A stretch of 5,312 bases of DNA from a bacterium (GTDB lineage Bacteria; Pseudomonadota; Alphaproteobacteria; Caulobacterales; Hyphomonadaceae): positions 1-5,312 of the forward strand of contig JAVBYB010000157.1 of the NCBI GenBank assembly GCA_030824255.1, in the 5' to 3' direction. Shown piece after piece: positions 1 through 5,312 of the stretch (position 1 is the first letter of the stretch; every line of letters starts with the position of its first letter). The position numbers and the translations under genes are program-made. Below the pieces are notes generated by a model. The model was not told the origin of the DNA and ran no database searches. It was given only the letters and a program-made list of their open reading frames with translations.

Positions 1-120
1 GAGACGGCCAAGACGCCTGCCGAACCTCCCAGGTCGCCCGCCATCGCCACAGATCCGGATGTGCCGCAGGCCGATGTCGAGGATGCCTTGCACGCCCGCG
101 CCGCCATTCCGGCTACGTGA
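1..120 (+). CDS. Possible 3' end of an unidentified protein (partial)
   Basis: The first reading frame is open from the window edge to a TGA at 118-120, giving 39 residues with no start in view. The peptide is rich in Ala, Pro, Asp and Thr, like a disordered C-terminal tail, and matches no family I recognise. In its favour, roughly three quarters of its codons end in G or C, better than the adjacent plus-strand frame that stops at 153. Against it, the piece is very short, the second plus frame is also open across it, and a minus-strand frame starting at 106 is open to the edge. It is a plausible gene tail and no more. Confidence 0.3.
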   Translation, partial: ETAKTPAEPPRSPAIATDPDVPQADVEDALHARAAIPAT

Positions 121-172
121 GCGTGGTCACCGGACAGGTGAGCAAAACCCGATAAGGGATTCCTTGGTCTGC

Positions 173-202
173 TTGACGGACAGCCTCATGCTGGCGATGC
201 AT
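173..202 (+). promoter_or_regulatory. Weak candidate promoter before the 123-residue protein gene
   Basis: A TTGACG hexamer at 173-178 matches the alphaproteobacterial housekeeping -35 element well. Seventeen bases later, GATGCA at 196-201 is only a poor -10 element. If real, transcription would begin about 207-210, at or next to the ATG at 210, giving a leaderless or nearly leaderless message. That would fit the absence of a Shine-Dalgarno sequence before that ATG. The poor -10 keeps this speculative. Confidence 0.2.
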
Positions 203-209
203 TCCCGGC

Positions 210-581
210 ATGCAGATACGCATCGAGTACCGTGACAGTCCGGTCCGCACCCCGATCACCCCGTGGGTGCATCGCGGCGTCGATGGCGGCTACTACAGAT
301 CGACGGTGTTCGATCCGCCCCGCCCGCGTCCAGTGCATGGCAAGGGTTATCCGGTCTGGTTTGTCGATCATCGGGGCCGGTCACTGGTGTTTGCCTCGCC
401 GGAGGAGATCGCGCACGTGATCGACGTGCTCTCCCGAAAAATTCTTCCTTCTTCGCGCGAGCTGGGCCAGCCCTACATGGCAGTGAACAGTCACTGGCTC
501 TCGCGCCTGCACGCGAGCTTCAAGCCGTGGAAGGTACGTCAGGAGCTGGTGAAGCGGCTGCAGAATTACCCTGCGGCTTGA
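210..581 (+). CDS. Uncharacterised 123-residue protein
   Basis: I do not recognise this family and assign no function. The protein is basic, has no signal peptide or membrane segment, and is probably cytoplasmic. Residues 1-45 are rich in Arg, Pro and aromatics (YY at 28-29, FDPPRPRP at 34-41). Residues 47-75 look like a strand, turn, strand and helix unit (YPVWFVDHRG, then LVFASPEEIAHVIDVL). Residues 95-118 are a basic, Trp-containing helical tail. Gene status rests on codon third positions strongly biased to G/C and on a varied, non-repetitive composition. The ATG at 210 is the only usual start after the in-frame stop at 174-176, so the N-terminus is well defined even though no Shine-Dalgarno sequence precedes it. 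The BLUF gene follows 64 nt downstream on the same strand, so co-transcription is possible but unproven. Confidence 0.75.
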   Translation: MQIRIEYRDSPVRTPITPWVHRGVDGGYYRSTVFDPPRPRPVHGKGYPVWFVDHRGRSLVFASPEEIAHVIDVLSRKILPSSRELGQPYMAVNSHWLSRLHASFKPWKVRQELVKRLQNYPAA

Positions 582-582
582 A

Positions 583-598
583 GGGAGTTCCCTAGGGA
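583..598. repeat. Three alternating GGGA/TCCC half-sites, including a 10-bp palindrome
   Basis: Just after the stop at 581 the sequence reads GGGA-GT-TCCC-TA-GGGA. The right two half-sites form the perfect palindrome TCCCTAGGGA at 589-598. The left two form a second inverted pair at 583-592. It lies in the 64-nt gap before the BLUF gene, about 35 nt upstream of its ribosome-binding site. It could be an operator or a small RNA hairpin with two alternative pairings. A 10-bp palindrome can also arise by chance, so no role is assigned. Confidence 0.3.
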
Positions 599-645
599 GA
601 CTTTCATATTCTGCTGCTAGACGTCGCCGTTCCAGGAGACGGCAC

Positions 646-1101
646 ATGACACCCCCATCCGCGGCGCAGCTTCGCCGCCTGATCTACATCAGCTCGGCGA
701 CGCACGACTTCGGCCAGGCCGATCTTGACCAGATCCTTGCCCGGTCGCGCACGAACAACACGGCGCGCGGCCTGACCGGCATGTTGTTGTTTCACGATAG
801 CTGCTTCTTCCAGGTGCTTGAGGGAGAGGCTGCATCAGTCGAGCGCACCTTTGCCACCATATCGCGGGATACGCGCCATGGCGGCGTCATCCTGCTGGAA
901 TCCAAGAGCGTCGCGGAGCGCGGCTTCCCGCAATGGTCCATGGGTTATGTCGGCGCCCACGCCTTGCATCCGGCACAACGCCAATGGCTCGTCGATCTTT
1001 CCGCGCGGGTCTGCTCGGACAACCCCAAGCCGCTTTCGGAAGTGGCGGGCATCAACGTTCACGTCGAGGCGTTCCTGTCGAGCTTTCGCGAATTCGCGTG
1101 A
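646..1101 (+). CDS. Short BLUF-domain blue-light photoreceptor
   Basis: This 151-residue protein is a BLUF (sensors of blue light using FAD) domain with a short C-terminal extension. BLUF proteins bind FAD non-covalently and signal through rearranged hydrogen bonds after blue-light absorption. The key residues are all present: Tyr14 in LRRLIYIS, Asn38 before GLTGMLLF, Gln56 in FFQVLEG, and Trp97 and Met99 in PQWSMGY. Their spacing equals that of AppA Tyr21, Asn45, Gln63, Trp104 and Met106, so the photocycle is expected to be intact. Residues 10-103 form the domain. Residues 107-151 look like the helical cap of short BLUF proteins such as PixD or BlrB. There is no EAL, GGDEF or cyclase domain, so output must go through a partner protein that the window does not identify. 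The start is supported by AGGAGA at 634-639, 6 nt before the ATG. It is cytoplasmic, with no signal peptide. Confidence 0.93.
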   Translation: MTPPSAAQLRRLIYISSATHDFGQADLDQILARSRTNNTARGLTGMLLFHDSCFFQVLEGEAASVERTFATISRDTRHGGVILLESKSVAERGFPQWSMGYVGAHALHPAQRQWLVDLSARVCSDNPKPLSEVAGINVHVEAFLSSFREFA

Positions 1102-1187
1102 GGGATGAAACGGGCGCAGGTCCGCTGATCTTCGCTGTTTGATCTTGCGCAAATCATTCGTCGCCTGAAGAGTCATTCCTGGACGAC

Positions 1188-1192
1188 AGGGG
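1188..1192 (+). promoter_or_regulatory. Ribosome-binding site that selects the lipoprotein start
   Basis: AGGGG at 1188-1192 lies 9 nt before the ATG at 1202 but directly abuts the in-frame ATG at 1193. Ribosome spacing therefore favours 1202. The protein starting there also has the usual lipoprotein opening, Met-Lys-Arg followed by a hydrophobic stretch. Confidence 0.5.
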
Positions 1193-1201
1193 ATGACGGG
1201 G

Positions 1202-2257
1202 ATGAAACGCGCAATAGGCCTCGGCTGCCTGCTCGCACTAACAGGATGCGTCAGCGCGCCGCCTGCGTCGCGGGCGGATGGCTTCATCGGCGGCGAGGCC
1301 GGCGATCTGCGTGTCCTGCTCGATGACAAATGTCCGCAGGCTTACCCCGAGCCGGAAATGCCGGATCGCAACGAGCCTTCCGGCGGCCTTGAAGGCTATT
1401 CCGGCCTGCCGGGGCTTGGCCTCGATATGCTGACCAATATCGGCGGCATCGCGTTCGAATCCTTTGGCAACTACCTGAAGCGCGCTGGGCAGGAAGACAT
1501 CACCCGCTCGGTCGGCGGCAATGGCGGCCTGTTCTACACCAGCCCCAGCAGCGGCGACGTAACGATCAATCCGGCCATGCGCTGCATGTATATCGTGCGA
1601 AACGGCTACGGGCCCGAGGCTCAGCCTTTCATCGAAACCGCGGCGCCAGACCTGAAGCAGACGTGGACGCGCCTCAACCTCACACGGACGCCCGACCTCT
1701 TCGCCGTCGCGTACATCGAAACGTCTGGCGATATTGGCGGCGGCGCCCTTGTCTCCGTTGGCGGCGATGAGACGGATTCCGGCGCGCCGGCATTCTGGAA
1801 CCCGGCCATATCGCCTCCGTATTTTCGCCTGAAGCTTGATCGGCTTTACATCAATCGCTTTCAGTCGATTGGCGCCGCACCGATGCGCGACCTCGCCCTG
1901 ATCGTGAACTACGGTTTGGCCGCCACGCGCACAGTGGTGAAAGCGGAGGGGCCGGATGCGGGCGTCCCGGAACTTGCCACGAAATTCGCGGTCGGAGGCA
2001 TTCGCCTGCCGGGCGCGCGCGACGCAGACTACAAGGGCGCGGCGCTCACCGCGCTGCAATCAGCGTGGATGCCGGTGCCGGGCGTGAAGTCTTACGACCC
2101 CCGCGCGACGGTCGATGTGGTCGCTTATGTCGTGGAGTTTTCACCCGGCAACCCGATGCTGGAAGACATCGGCGAATACCTCGCGGGGCCGGATGTGCGC
2201 CGTCAGGTAGAGGCTGTGATCAGCGAAGCCGCCGGCGCGCCGGGCCAACAGCCCTAG
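1202..2257 (+). CDS. Uncharacterised lipoprotein, 351 residues
   Basis: I recognise the export signal but not the family. From the ATG at 1202 the protein opens MKRAIGLGCLLALTGC: a basic n-region, a short hydrophobic core, and a lipobox LTGC at 13-16. Signal peptidase II would cleave before Cys16, which becomes lipidated. Val at the next position gives no inner-membrane retention signal of the Asp+2 type, so an outer-membrane, periplasm-facing location is likely. The mature part has two further cysteines, Cys44 and Cys128, which could form a disulfide. Residues 59-110 are Gly-rich. Residues 166-310 look mostly beta-strand, with FRLKLDRLYINRF at 208-220 and VDVVAYVVEF at 304-313. The C-terminus is Ala/Gly/Pro-rich. 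An ATG at 1193 would add three residues but has no spaced Shine-Dalgarno. The preceding gap from the BLUF gene is 100 nt. Its stop lies 2 nt from the convergent dxs stop. Confidence 0.85.
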   Translation: MKRAIGLGCLLALTGCVSAPPASRADGFIGGEAGDLRVLLDDKCPQAYPEPEMPDRNEPSGGLEGYSGLPGLGLDMLTNIGGIAFESFGNYLKRAGQEDITRSVGGNGGLFYTSPSSGDVTINPAMRCMYIVRNGYGPEAQPFIETAAPDLKQTWTRLNLTRTPDLFAVAYIETSGDIGGGALVSVGGDETDSGAPAFWNPAISPPYFRLKLDRLYINRFQSIGAAPMRDLALIVNYGLAATRTVVKAEGPDAGVPELATKFAVGGIRLPGARDADYKGAALTALQSAWMPVPGVKSYDPRATVDVVAYVVEFSPGNPMLEDIGEYLAGPDVRRQVEAVISEAAGAPGQQP

Positions 2258-2259
2258 CC

Positions 2260-4170
2260 TCAACCCGCGATCAGCTTCAGCGCGCGTTCGTCGCCGCGGC
2301 CCAGCGCCTTGATGGCGCTGGCGGCGATTGAGCGGGCGTCGAGGCCGGCTTGCTCGTACATGCGCTCGGGCGTGTCCTGGTCCTGGAAGATGTCAGGCAG
2401 GGTGAGCGTGCGGATACGCAGGCCACGATCCAGCAGGCCGCGCTCGGCCAGCGAATGGAGCACGAAGGCGCCGAAGCCGCCGCGCGAACCTTCCTCGATG
2501 GTGATGAGGACTTCGTGGTTCTTGGCGAGCTGGGCGACCAGATCCTCGTCGAGCGGCTTGGCGAAGCGGGCGTCGGCCACGGTGGTGGAGAGCCCCTGCT
2601 TTTCCAGCATTTCGGCCGCGCGCAGGCATTCCTGCAGGCGCGTGCCGTAGGACAGGATCGCGATGGACGCGCCCTGCTTCATCACCCGGCCCTTGCCGAT
2701 CTGGAGCGGTTGCGGATCGTCCAGCAATTTGAGGCCGATGCCCTCGCCGCGCGGATAACGGAAGGCTGACGGGCGATCGTCGATCGAATGGGCGGTGGCG
2801 ACCATCAGCTGCAGCTCGACTTCGTCGGCGGCAGCCATCAGCACCATGCCCGGCAGCGCGCCGAGATAACCGATATCGAACGAGCCGGCGTGCGTCGGAC
2901 CATCGGCGCCGACAAGGCCTGCGCGATCGAGCGCGAAGCGGACGGGCAGCTTCTGGATGGCGACGTCGTGGACGACGCTGTCATAGCCGCGCTGAAGGAA
3001 GGTGGAGTAAATCGCGGCGAACGGCTTCATGCCATCAGCGGCAAGGCCGGCGGCGAAAGTAACGGCGTGCTGTTCGGCAATGCCGACATCGAAGCAGCGA
3101 TCGGGGAATTTCTCGCCGAACAGGTCAAGACCGGTGCCGGACGGCATGGCGGCGGTGATGCCGACGACTTTCGGATCGCGTTCGGCGGCGCGGCAAAGCT
3201 CCTGCGCGAAGACCTTCGTGTAGGACGGCGGACCGGCTTTCGCCTTGGCCTGTTCGCCCGTGATGACGTTGAACTTCGAGACGCCGTGATACTTGTCGTC
3301 GGCGCTTTCGGCGGGGACATAGCCCTTGCCCTTCTGCGTGACGACATGGACCAGAACGGGGCCATCATAGTCGCGGACGTTTTCCAGCACATCGACCAGC
3401 GCGTCCATGTCATGCCCGTCGATCGGGCCGACATAGTAGAAGCCCAGCGCGTCGAACAGGTCGCCGCCCATGTTGAAGGAGCGGATCGAATGTTCCGCCT
3501 TCTTCACCAGGCCTTCAATGCCGATCTTGCGCACCACGCGCTTGGCGAGGTTGCGCACCTGGCGATAGCCCTTCGAGGACACGGTGCGCGACAGGTAATG
3601 GCTCATCGCGCCGACGGGCGGGGCGATCGACATGTCGTTGTCATTCAGAATGACGATAAGGGGCGCATGCATTGCGCCGGCATTGTTCATCGCCTCGTAG
3701 ATCATGCCGGCGCTCATGGCGCCGTCGCCGACCACGGCGATCGCGCGGTTGTCCGTGCCCTGCAATTCGCGGGCGATGGCAAAGCCGGCCGCCGCCGAAA
3801 CAGACGTTCCCGCGTGCGCGGCGCCGAACGGGTCGTATTCGCTTTCTTCGCGCTTGGTGAAGCCGGAGAGACCGCCGCCCTGGCGCAGCGTGCGGATGCG
3901 GTCACGCCGTCCGGTGAGGATCTTGTGGGGATAGGCCTGGTGGCCGACATCCCAGACCAGCTTGTCCTTCGGCGTGTCGAACACGGCGTGGATGGCGACC
4001 GTCAGCTCGACGACGCCAAGGCCCGCGCCGAGATGCCCGCCGGTGACCGACACGGCATTGATCGTTTCGGCCCGCAGCTCATCCGCGATCTGGCGCAGTT
4101 CAGCCTTGGTCCGCCCCTTGAGGTCGGCCGGGCTGGAAATCTGGTCCAGCAGAGGTGTGGGCGTGTTCAT
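2260..4170 (-). CDS. dxs: 1-deoxy-D-xylulose-5-phosphate synthase
   Basis: Dxs is cytoplasmic and thiamine diphosphate-dependent. It condenses pyruvate with glyceraldehyde 3-phosphate to 1-deoxy-D-xylulose 5-phosphate, the entry step of the MEP isoprenoid pathway and also a precursor for thiamine and pyridoxal cofactors. The 636 residues are full length for the family (E. coli about 620). His46 in [10 protein letters not shown] corresponds to E. coli His49. The cofactor motif runs from GDG at 148-150 to Asn176 in ILNDND. The transketolase pyrimidine domain follows from about 315, with catalytic Glu366 in IAEQHAVT, Tyr388, Arg394, Arg416, Asp423 in GADGPTH and Arg474 in YPRG, all in register with E. 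coli residues. The C-terminal domain starts about 500. The frame runs on upstream into ispA, but [11 protein letters not shown] at 4170 is the family-like N-terminus. No strong Shine-Dalgarno is visible: a GGGG lies 13 nt away. It follows ispA by 49 nt, probably in the same operon. Confidence 0.97.
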   Translation of the reverse strand: MNTPTPLLDQISSPADLKGRTKAELRQIADELRAETINAVSVTGGHLGAGLGVVELTVAIHAVFDTPKDKLVWDVGHQAYPHKILTGRRDRIRTLRQGGGLSGFTKREESEYDPFGAAHAGTSVSAAAGFAIARELQGTDNRAIAVVGDGAMSAGMIYEAMNNAGAMHAPLIVILNDNDMSIAPPVGAMSHYLSRTVSSKGYRQVRNLAKRVVRKIGIEGLVKKAEHSIRSFNMGGDLFDALGFYYVGPIDGHDMDALVDVLENVRDYDGPVLVHVVTQKGKGYVPAESADDKYHGVSKFNVITGEQAKAKAGPPSYTKVFAQELCRAAERDPKVVGITAAMPSGTGLDLFGEKFPDRCFDVGIAEQHAVTFAAGLAADGMKPFAAIYSTFLQRGYDSVVHDVAIQKLPVRFALDRAGLVGADGPTHAGSFDIGYLGALPGMVLMAAADEVELQLMVATAHSIDDRPSAFRYPRGEGIGLKLLDDPQPLQIGKGRVMKQGASIAILSYGTRLQECLRAAEMLEKQGLSTTVADARFAKPLDEDLVAQLAKNHEVLITIEEGSRGGFGAFVLHSLAERGLLDRGLRIRTLTLPDIFQDQDTPERMYEQAGLDARSIAASAIKALGRGDERALKLIAG

Positions 4171-4219
4171 GCCAGGATCTGTGCCCCAGTTGCTTCTGAT
4201 CGACCGATGATCCGCCTGA

Positions 4220-5125
4220 TTAGTGGCGGCGGTTGAGCACAAAGTCGACCGTATGAAGGAGAGAGTTCGCCCGCGTGCCAAAAGACGCCAGATGGCCCTT
4301 TGCCTGTGCGGCGAGATGGCGCACCTGGCCGTGAGCGCCCTCAACCCCCAGAATTGATACGAAATTCTTCTTCCCGGCGTCGGCATCCTTGGCCGTCGCC
4401 TTGCCCAGAATGTCCGGATCGCCCTCCACGTCGAGCAGATCGTCGACAATCTGGAAGGCAAGGCCCAGGTCGGTTGTGTAGCCGACAATGGCCTGGCGCT
4501 CCGCCTCGGTCGCCCCGCCGAGCAGCGCGCCGACCTCGCCAGAGAGGGTAATCAGCGCCCCGGTCTTGAGGCGCTGCATTCGCGTGAGGATCTGGAGAGG
4601 CTCCTCTCCATCCGGCGCGGGATACATGTCGATCATCTGACCGCCGACCATGCCGCGCGCGCCAGCCGCCAGCGCCAGCTTCTCCACCAGCTTGCAACGC
4701 ATCGATGCGTCGCGGTGCGTTTCGGACGACACCATGATCTCGAACGCCAGCGCCTGCAGCGCATCGCCCGCGAGAACGGCTGTCGCTTCGTCGAACACCT
4801 TGTGAACCGTGGGTTGGCCCCGGCGATAGTCGTCATCGTCCATGCACGGCAGGTCGTCATGGATCAGCGAATAGGCATGAAGGCATTCGACCGCGGCCGC
4901 GCCGCGCAGCAGGGCTTTTTCCTGCGCGCCGAACATGCGGCCAACTTCAATGGTGATGAACGGGCGCAGGCGCTTGCCCTTGCCCAGAGCGCCATGACGC
5001 ATCGCGCGCATCAGCTGCGCCTCTGGCCCATTGGCCGGCGGGATCAGTTGGTCAAGCGCCACCGTGATCTTGTCGGCGACCTCGTTGAGGCGCTGTTCGA
5101 ATGCGGGATCGACGTTAGAGGTCAT
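4220..5125 (-). CDS. ispA: Farnesyl diphosphate synthase (short-chain trans-prenyltransferase)
   Basis: IspA adds two isopentenyl diphosphates to dimethylallyl diphosphate, giving C15 farnesyl diphosphate for quinone tails, undecaprenyl phosphate, hopanoids and carotenoids. The 301 residues match E. coli IspA (299). Visible motifs are GKGKRLRP at 48-55, which binds diphosphate, and the first Asp-rich motif DDLPCMD at 90-96 (Asp90, Asp91, Asp96) in [26 protein letters not shown] follows at 162-166, KTG at 187-189, and the second Asp-rich motif DDLLD at 228-232. The longer first motif and Tyr85, five residues before it, are typical of bacterial C15 synthases, so the product is probably farnesyl rather than geranylgeranyl diphosphate. 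I chose ATG 5125 over the in-frame ATG 5152. The earlier start adds MVRKGSRRP, which looks like out-of-frame xseB, and would enlarge the overlap from 11 to 38 nt. Coupling to xseB translation is likely. Confidence 0.95.
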   Translation of the reverse strand: MTSNVDPAFEQRLNEVADKITVALDQLIPPANGPEAQLMRAMRHGALGKGKRLRPFITIEVGRMFGAQEKALLRGAAAVECLHAYSLIHDDLPCMDDDDYRRGQPTVHKVFDEATAVLAGDALQALAFEIMVSSETHRDASMRCKLVEKLALAAGARGMVGGQMIDMYPAPDGEEPLQILTRMQRLKTGALITLSGEVGALLGGATEAERQAIVGYTTDLGLAFQIVDDLLDVEGDPDILGKATAKDADAGKKNFVSILGVEGAHGQVRHLAAQAKGHLASFGTRANSLLHTVDFVLNRRH

Positions 5126-5312
5126 CGGCCTTCTCGAGCCCTTTCGGACCATCGGCGCCCAGCACGATCTTCTCGACCTTGAGTTCGGCTTCTTTCAGCC
5201 GCTTCTCGCAATGGGCCTTCAGCGCCGCGCCGCGCTCATAAATACGGATCGAATCTTCCAGCGGAACATCGCCGGCTTCCAGCCTGTGAACGATCTGTTC
5301 GAGTTCGCGCAG
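5115..5312 (-). CDS. xseB: Exonuclease VII small subunit, 3' part (cut by window edge)
   Basis: XseB partners with XseA in exonuclease VII, which degrades single-stranded DNA from both ends to short acid-soluble oligonucleotides in repair and recombination. Only the C-terminal 65 residues are in view, ending in TAA at 5115-5117. They begin [20 protein letters not shown], the family hallmark that corresponds to [20 protein letters not shown] in E. coli XseB. A second helix, [19 protein letters not shown], and an acidic tail follow. By comparison with the roughly 80-residue E. coli protein, about 15-20 N-terminal residues and the start lie beyond the right edge. The fold is a helical hairpin that binds the XseA coiled coil. 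The gene overlaps ispA by 11 nt, matching the conserved xseB-ispA-dxs order seen in many proteobacteria. The association is genomic: no biochemical link to isoprenoids is known. Confidence 0.93.
   Translation of the reverse strand: MRELEQIVHRLEAGDVPLEDSIRIYERGAALKAHCEKRLKEAELKVEKIVLGADGPKGLEKADDL
5129..5134 (-). promoter_or_regulatory. Ribosome-binding site of ispA, inside xseB
   Basis: On the minus strand AGAAGG precedes the ATG at 5125 by 3 nt. The spacing is short, but it is the only purine-rich match near either candidate start: nothing comparable stands before the ATG at 5152. It lies within the last codons of xseB, so ribosomes finishing xseB could re-initiate at ispA. Confidence 0.4.

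Noticed and set aside
127..141. A small hairpin, TCACC/GGTGA with a 5-nt loop, after the stop at 120, considered as a terminator
   Set aside because: The stem is only 5 bp and is followed by A-rich sequence, not a T tract. It is too weak to call.
578..612. A promoter for the BLUF gene, from TTGAAG at 578-583 and CATATT or TATTCT at 605-612
   Set aside because: The spacing is 21 or more bases and both hexamers are poor, so it is not a credible sigma-70-type promoter.
835..1329. A 164-codon minus-strand open frame across the BLUF gene and the lipoprotein start
   Set aside because: It covers the BLUF domain, whose identity is certain, and its product has the Arg-rich composition of an antisense shadow.
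1238..2059. A 273-codon minus-strand open frame opposite the lipoprotein gene
   Set aside because: The product is an Arg/Ala-rich shadow without motifs, whereas the opposite strand encodes a lipobox protein with well-placed ribosome-binding site and normal codon use.
2788..4236. A 482-codon plus-strand open frame antisense to dxs and the ispA 3' end
   Set aside because: It lies almost entirely opposite an unambiguous dxs with catalytic residues in place. Long antisense frames are expected in GC-rich coding DNA, and its product is rich in His, Asp and Arg with no recognisable domain.
4171..4488. A 106-residue N-terminal extension of dxs
   Set aside because: It would overlap ispA coding through its last third. 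The residues resemble frame-shifted ispA, and family-like Dxs sequence begins at the ATG at 4170.
4715..5182. A 155-codon plus-strand open frame opposite ispA and xseB
   Set aside because: It is antisense to conserved prenyltransferase motifs, with no domain or ribosome-binding site of its own.
646..5312. A light-regulated isoprenoid or carotenoid module joining the BLUF protein with Dxs and IspA
   Set aside because: The two groups are on opposite strands and separated by the lipoprotein gene. xseB-ispA-dxs is a widespread housekeeping order, and no carotenoid or photosynthesis gene is present. Nearness alone does not support a link.

Overview
The window is GC-rich bacterial chromosome, most likely from an alphaproteobacterium. 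The evidence is the style of the Dxs and IspA proteins, the strong preference for G or C at third codon positions, and the xseB-ispA-dxs gene order. A relative of Hyphomonas or Caulobacter is my best guess, but this rests on remembered protein style and not on a search. It reads as ordinary core chromosome: I see no insertion sequence, phage gene, tRNA, rRNA or CRISPR array.

The left part (1-2257) is transcribed on the plus strand. It begins with a possible gene tail ending at 120. Next come an unrecognised 123-residue protein (210-581), a short BLUF blue-light photoreceptor (646-1101) whose flavin-site residues all sit at AppA spacing, and an unrecognised 351-residue lipoprotein (1202-2257). 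Gaps between these genes are 64 and 100 nt, so they could share a transcript or be separate units. Nothing in the sequence decides this.

The right part (2260-5312) is on the minus strand, read from right to left. It holds the 3' end of xseB (exonuclease VII small subunit, entering from the right edge), ispA (farnesyl diphosphate synthase) and dxs (1-deoxy-D-xylulose-5-phosphate synthase). This is a well-known conserved cluster. Dxs makes the first intermediate of the MEP isoprenoid pathway, and IspA condenses the pathway's C5 products into C15 farnesyl diphosphate for quinones, undecaprenyl phosphate, hopanoids and carotenoids. XseB has no metabolic link and is simply a frequent neighbour. 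xseB and ispA overlap by 11 nt, and ispA and dxs are 49 nt apart, consistent with one operon.

The two blocks converge with only 2 nt between the lipoprotein stop and the dxs stop, so any terminators must lie inside the opposing coding regions. I found no convincing undescribed system. The items most worth a second look are the short BLUF protein with no visible output domain, the two unrecognised proteins beside it, and the tight convergent junction.
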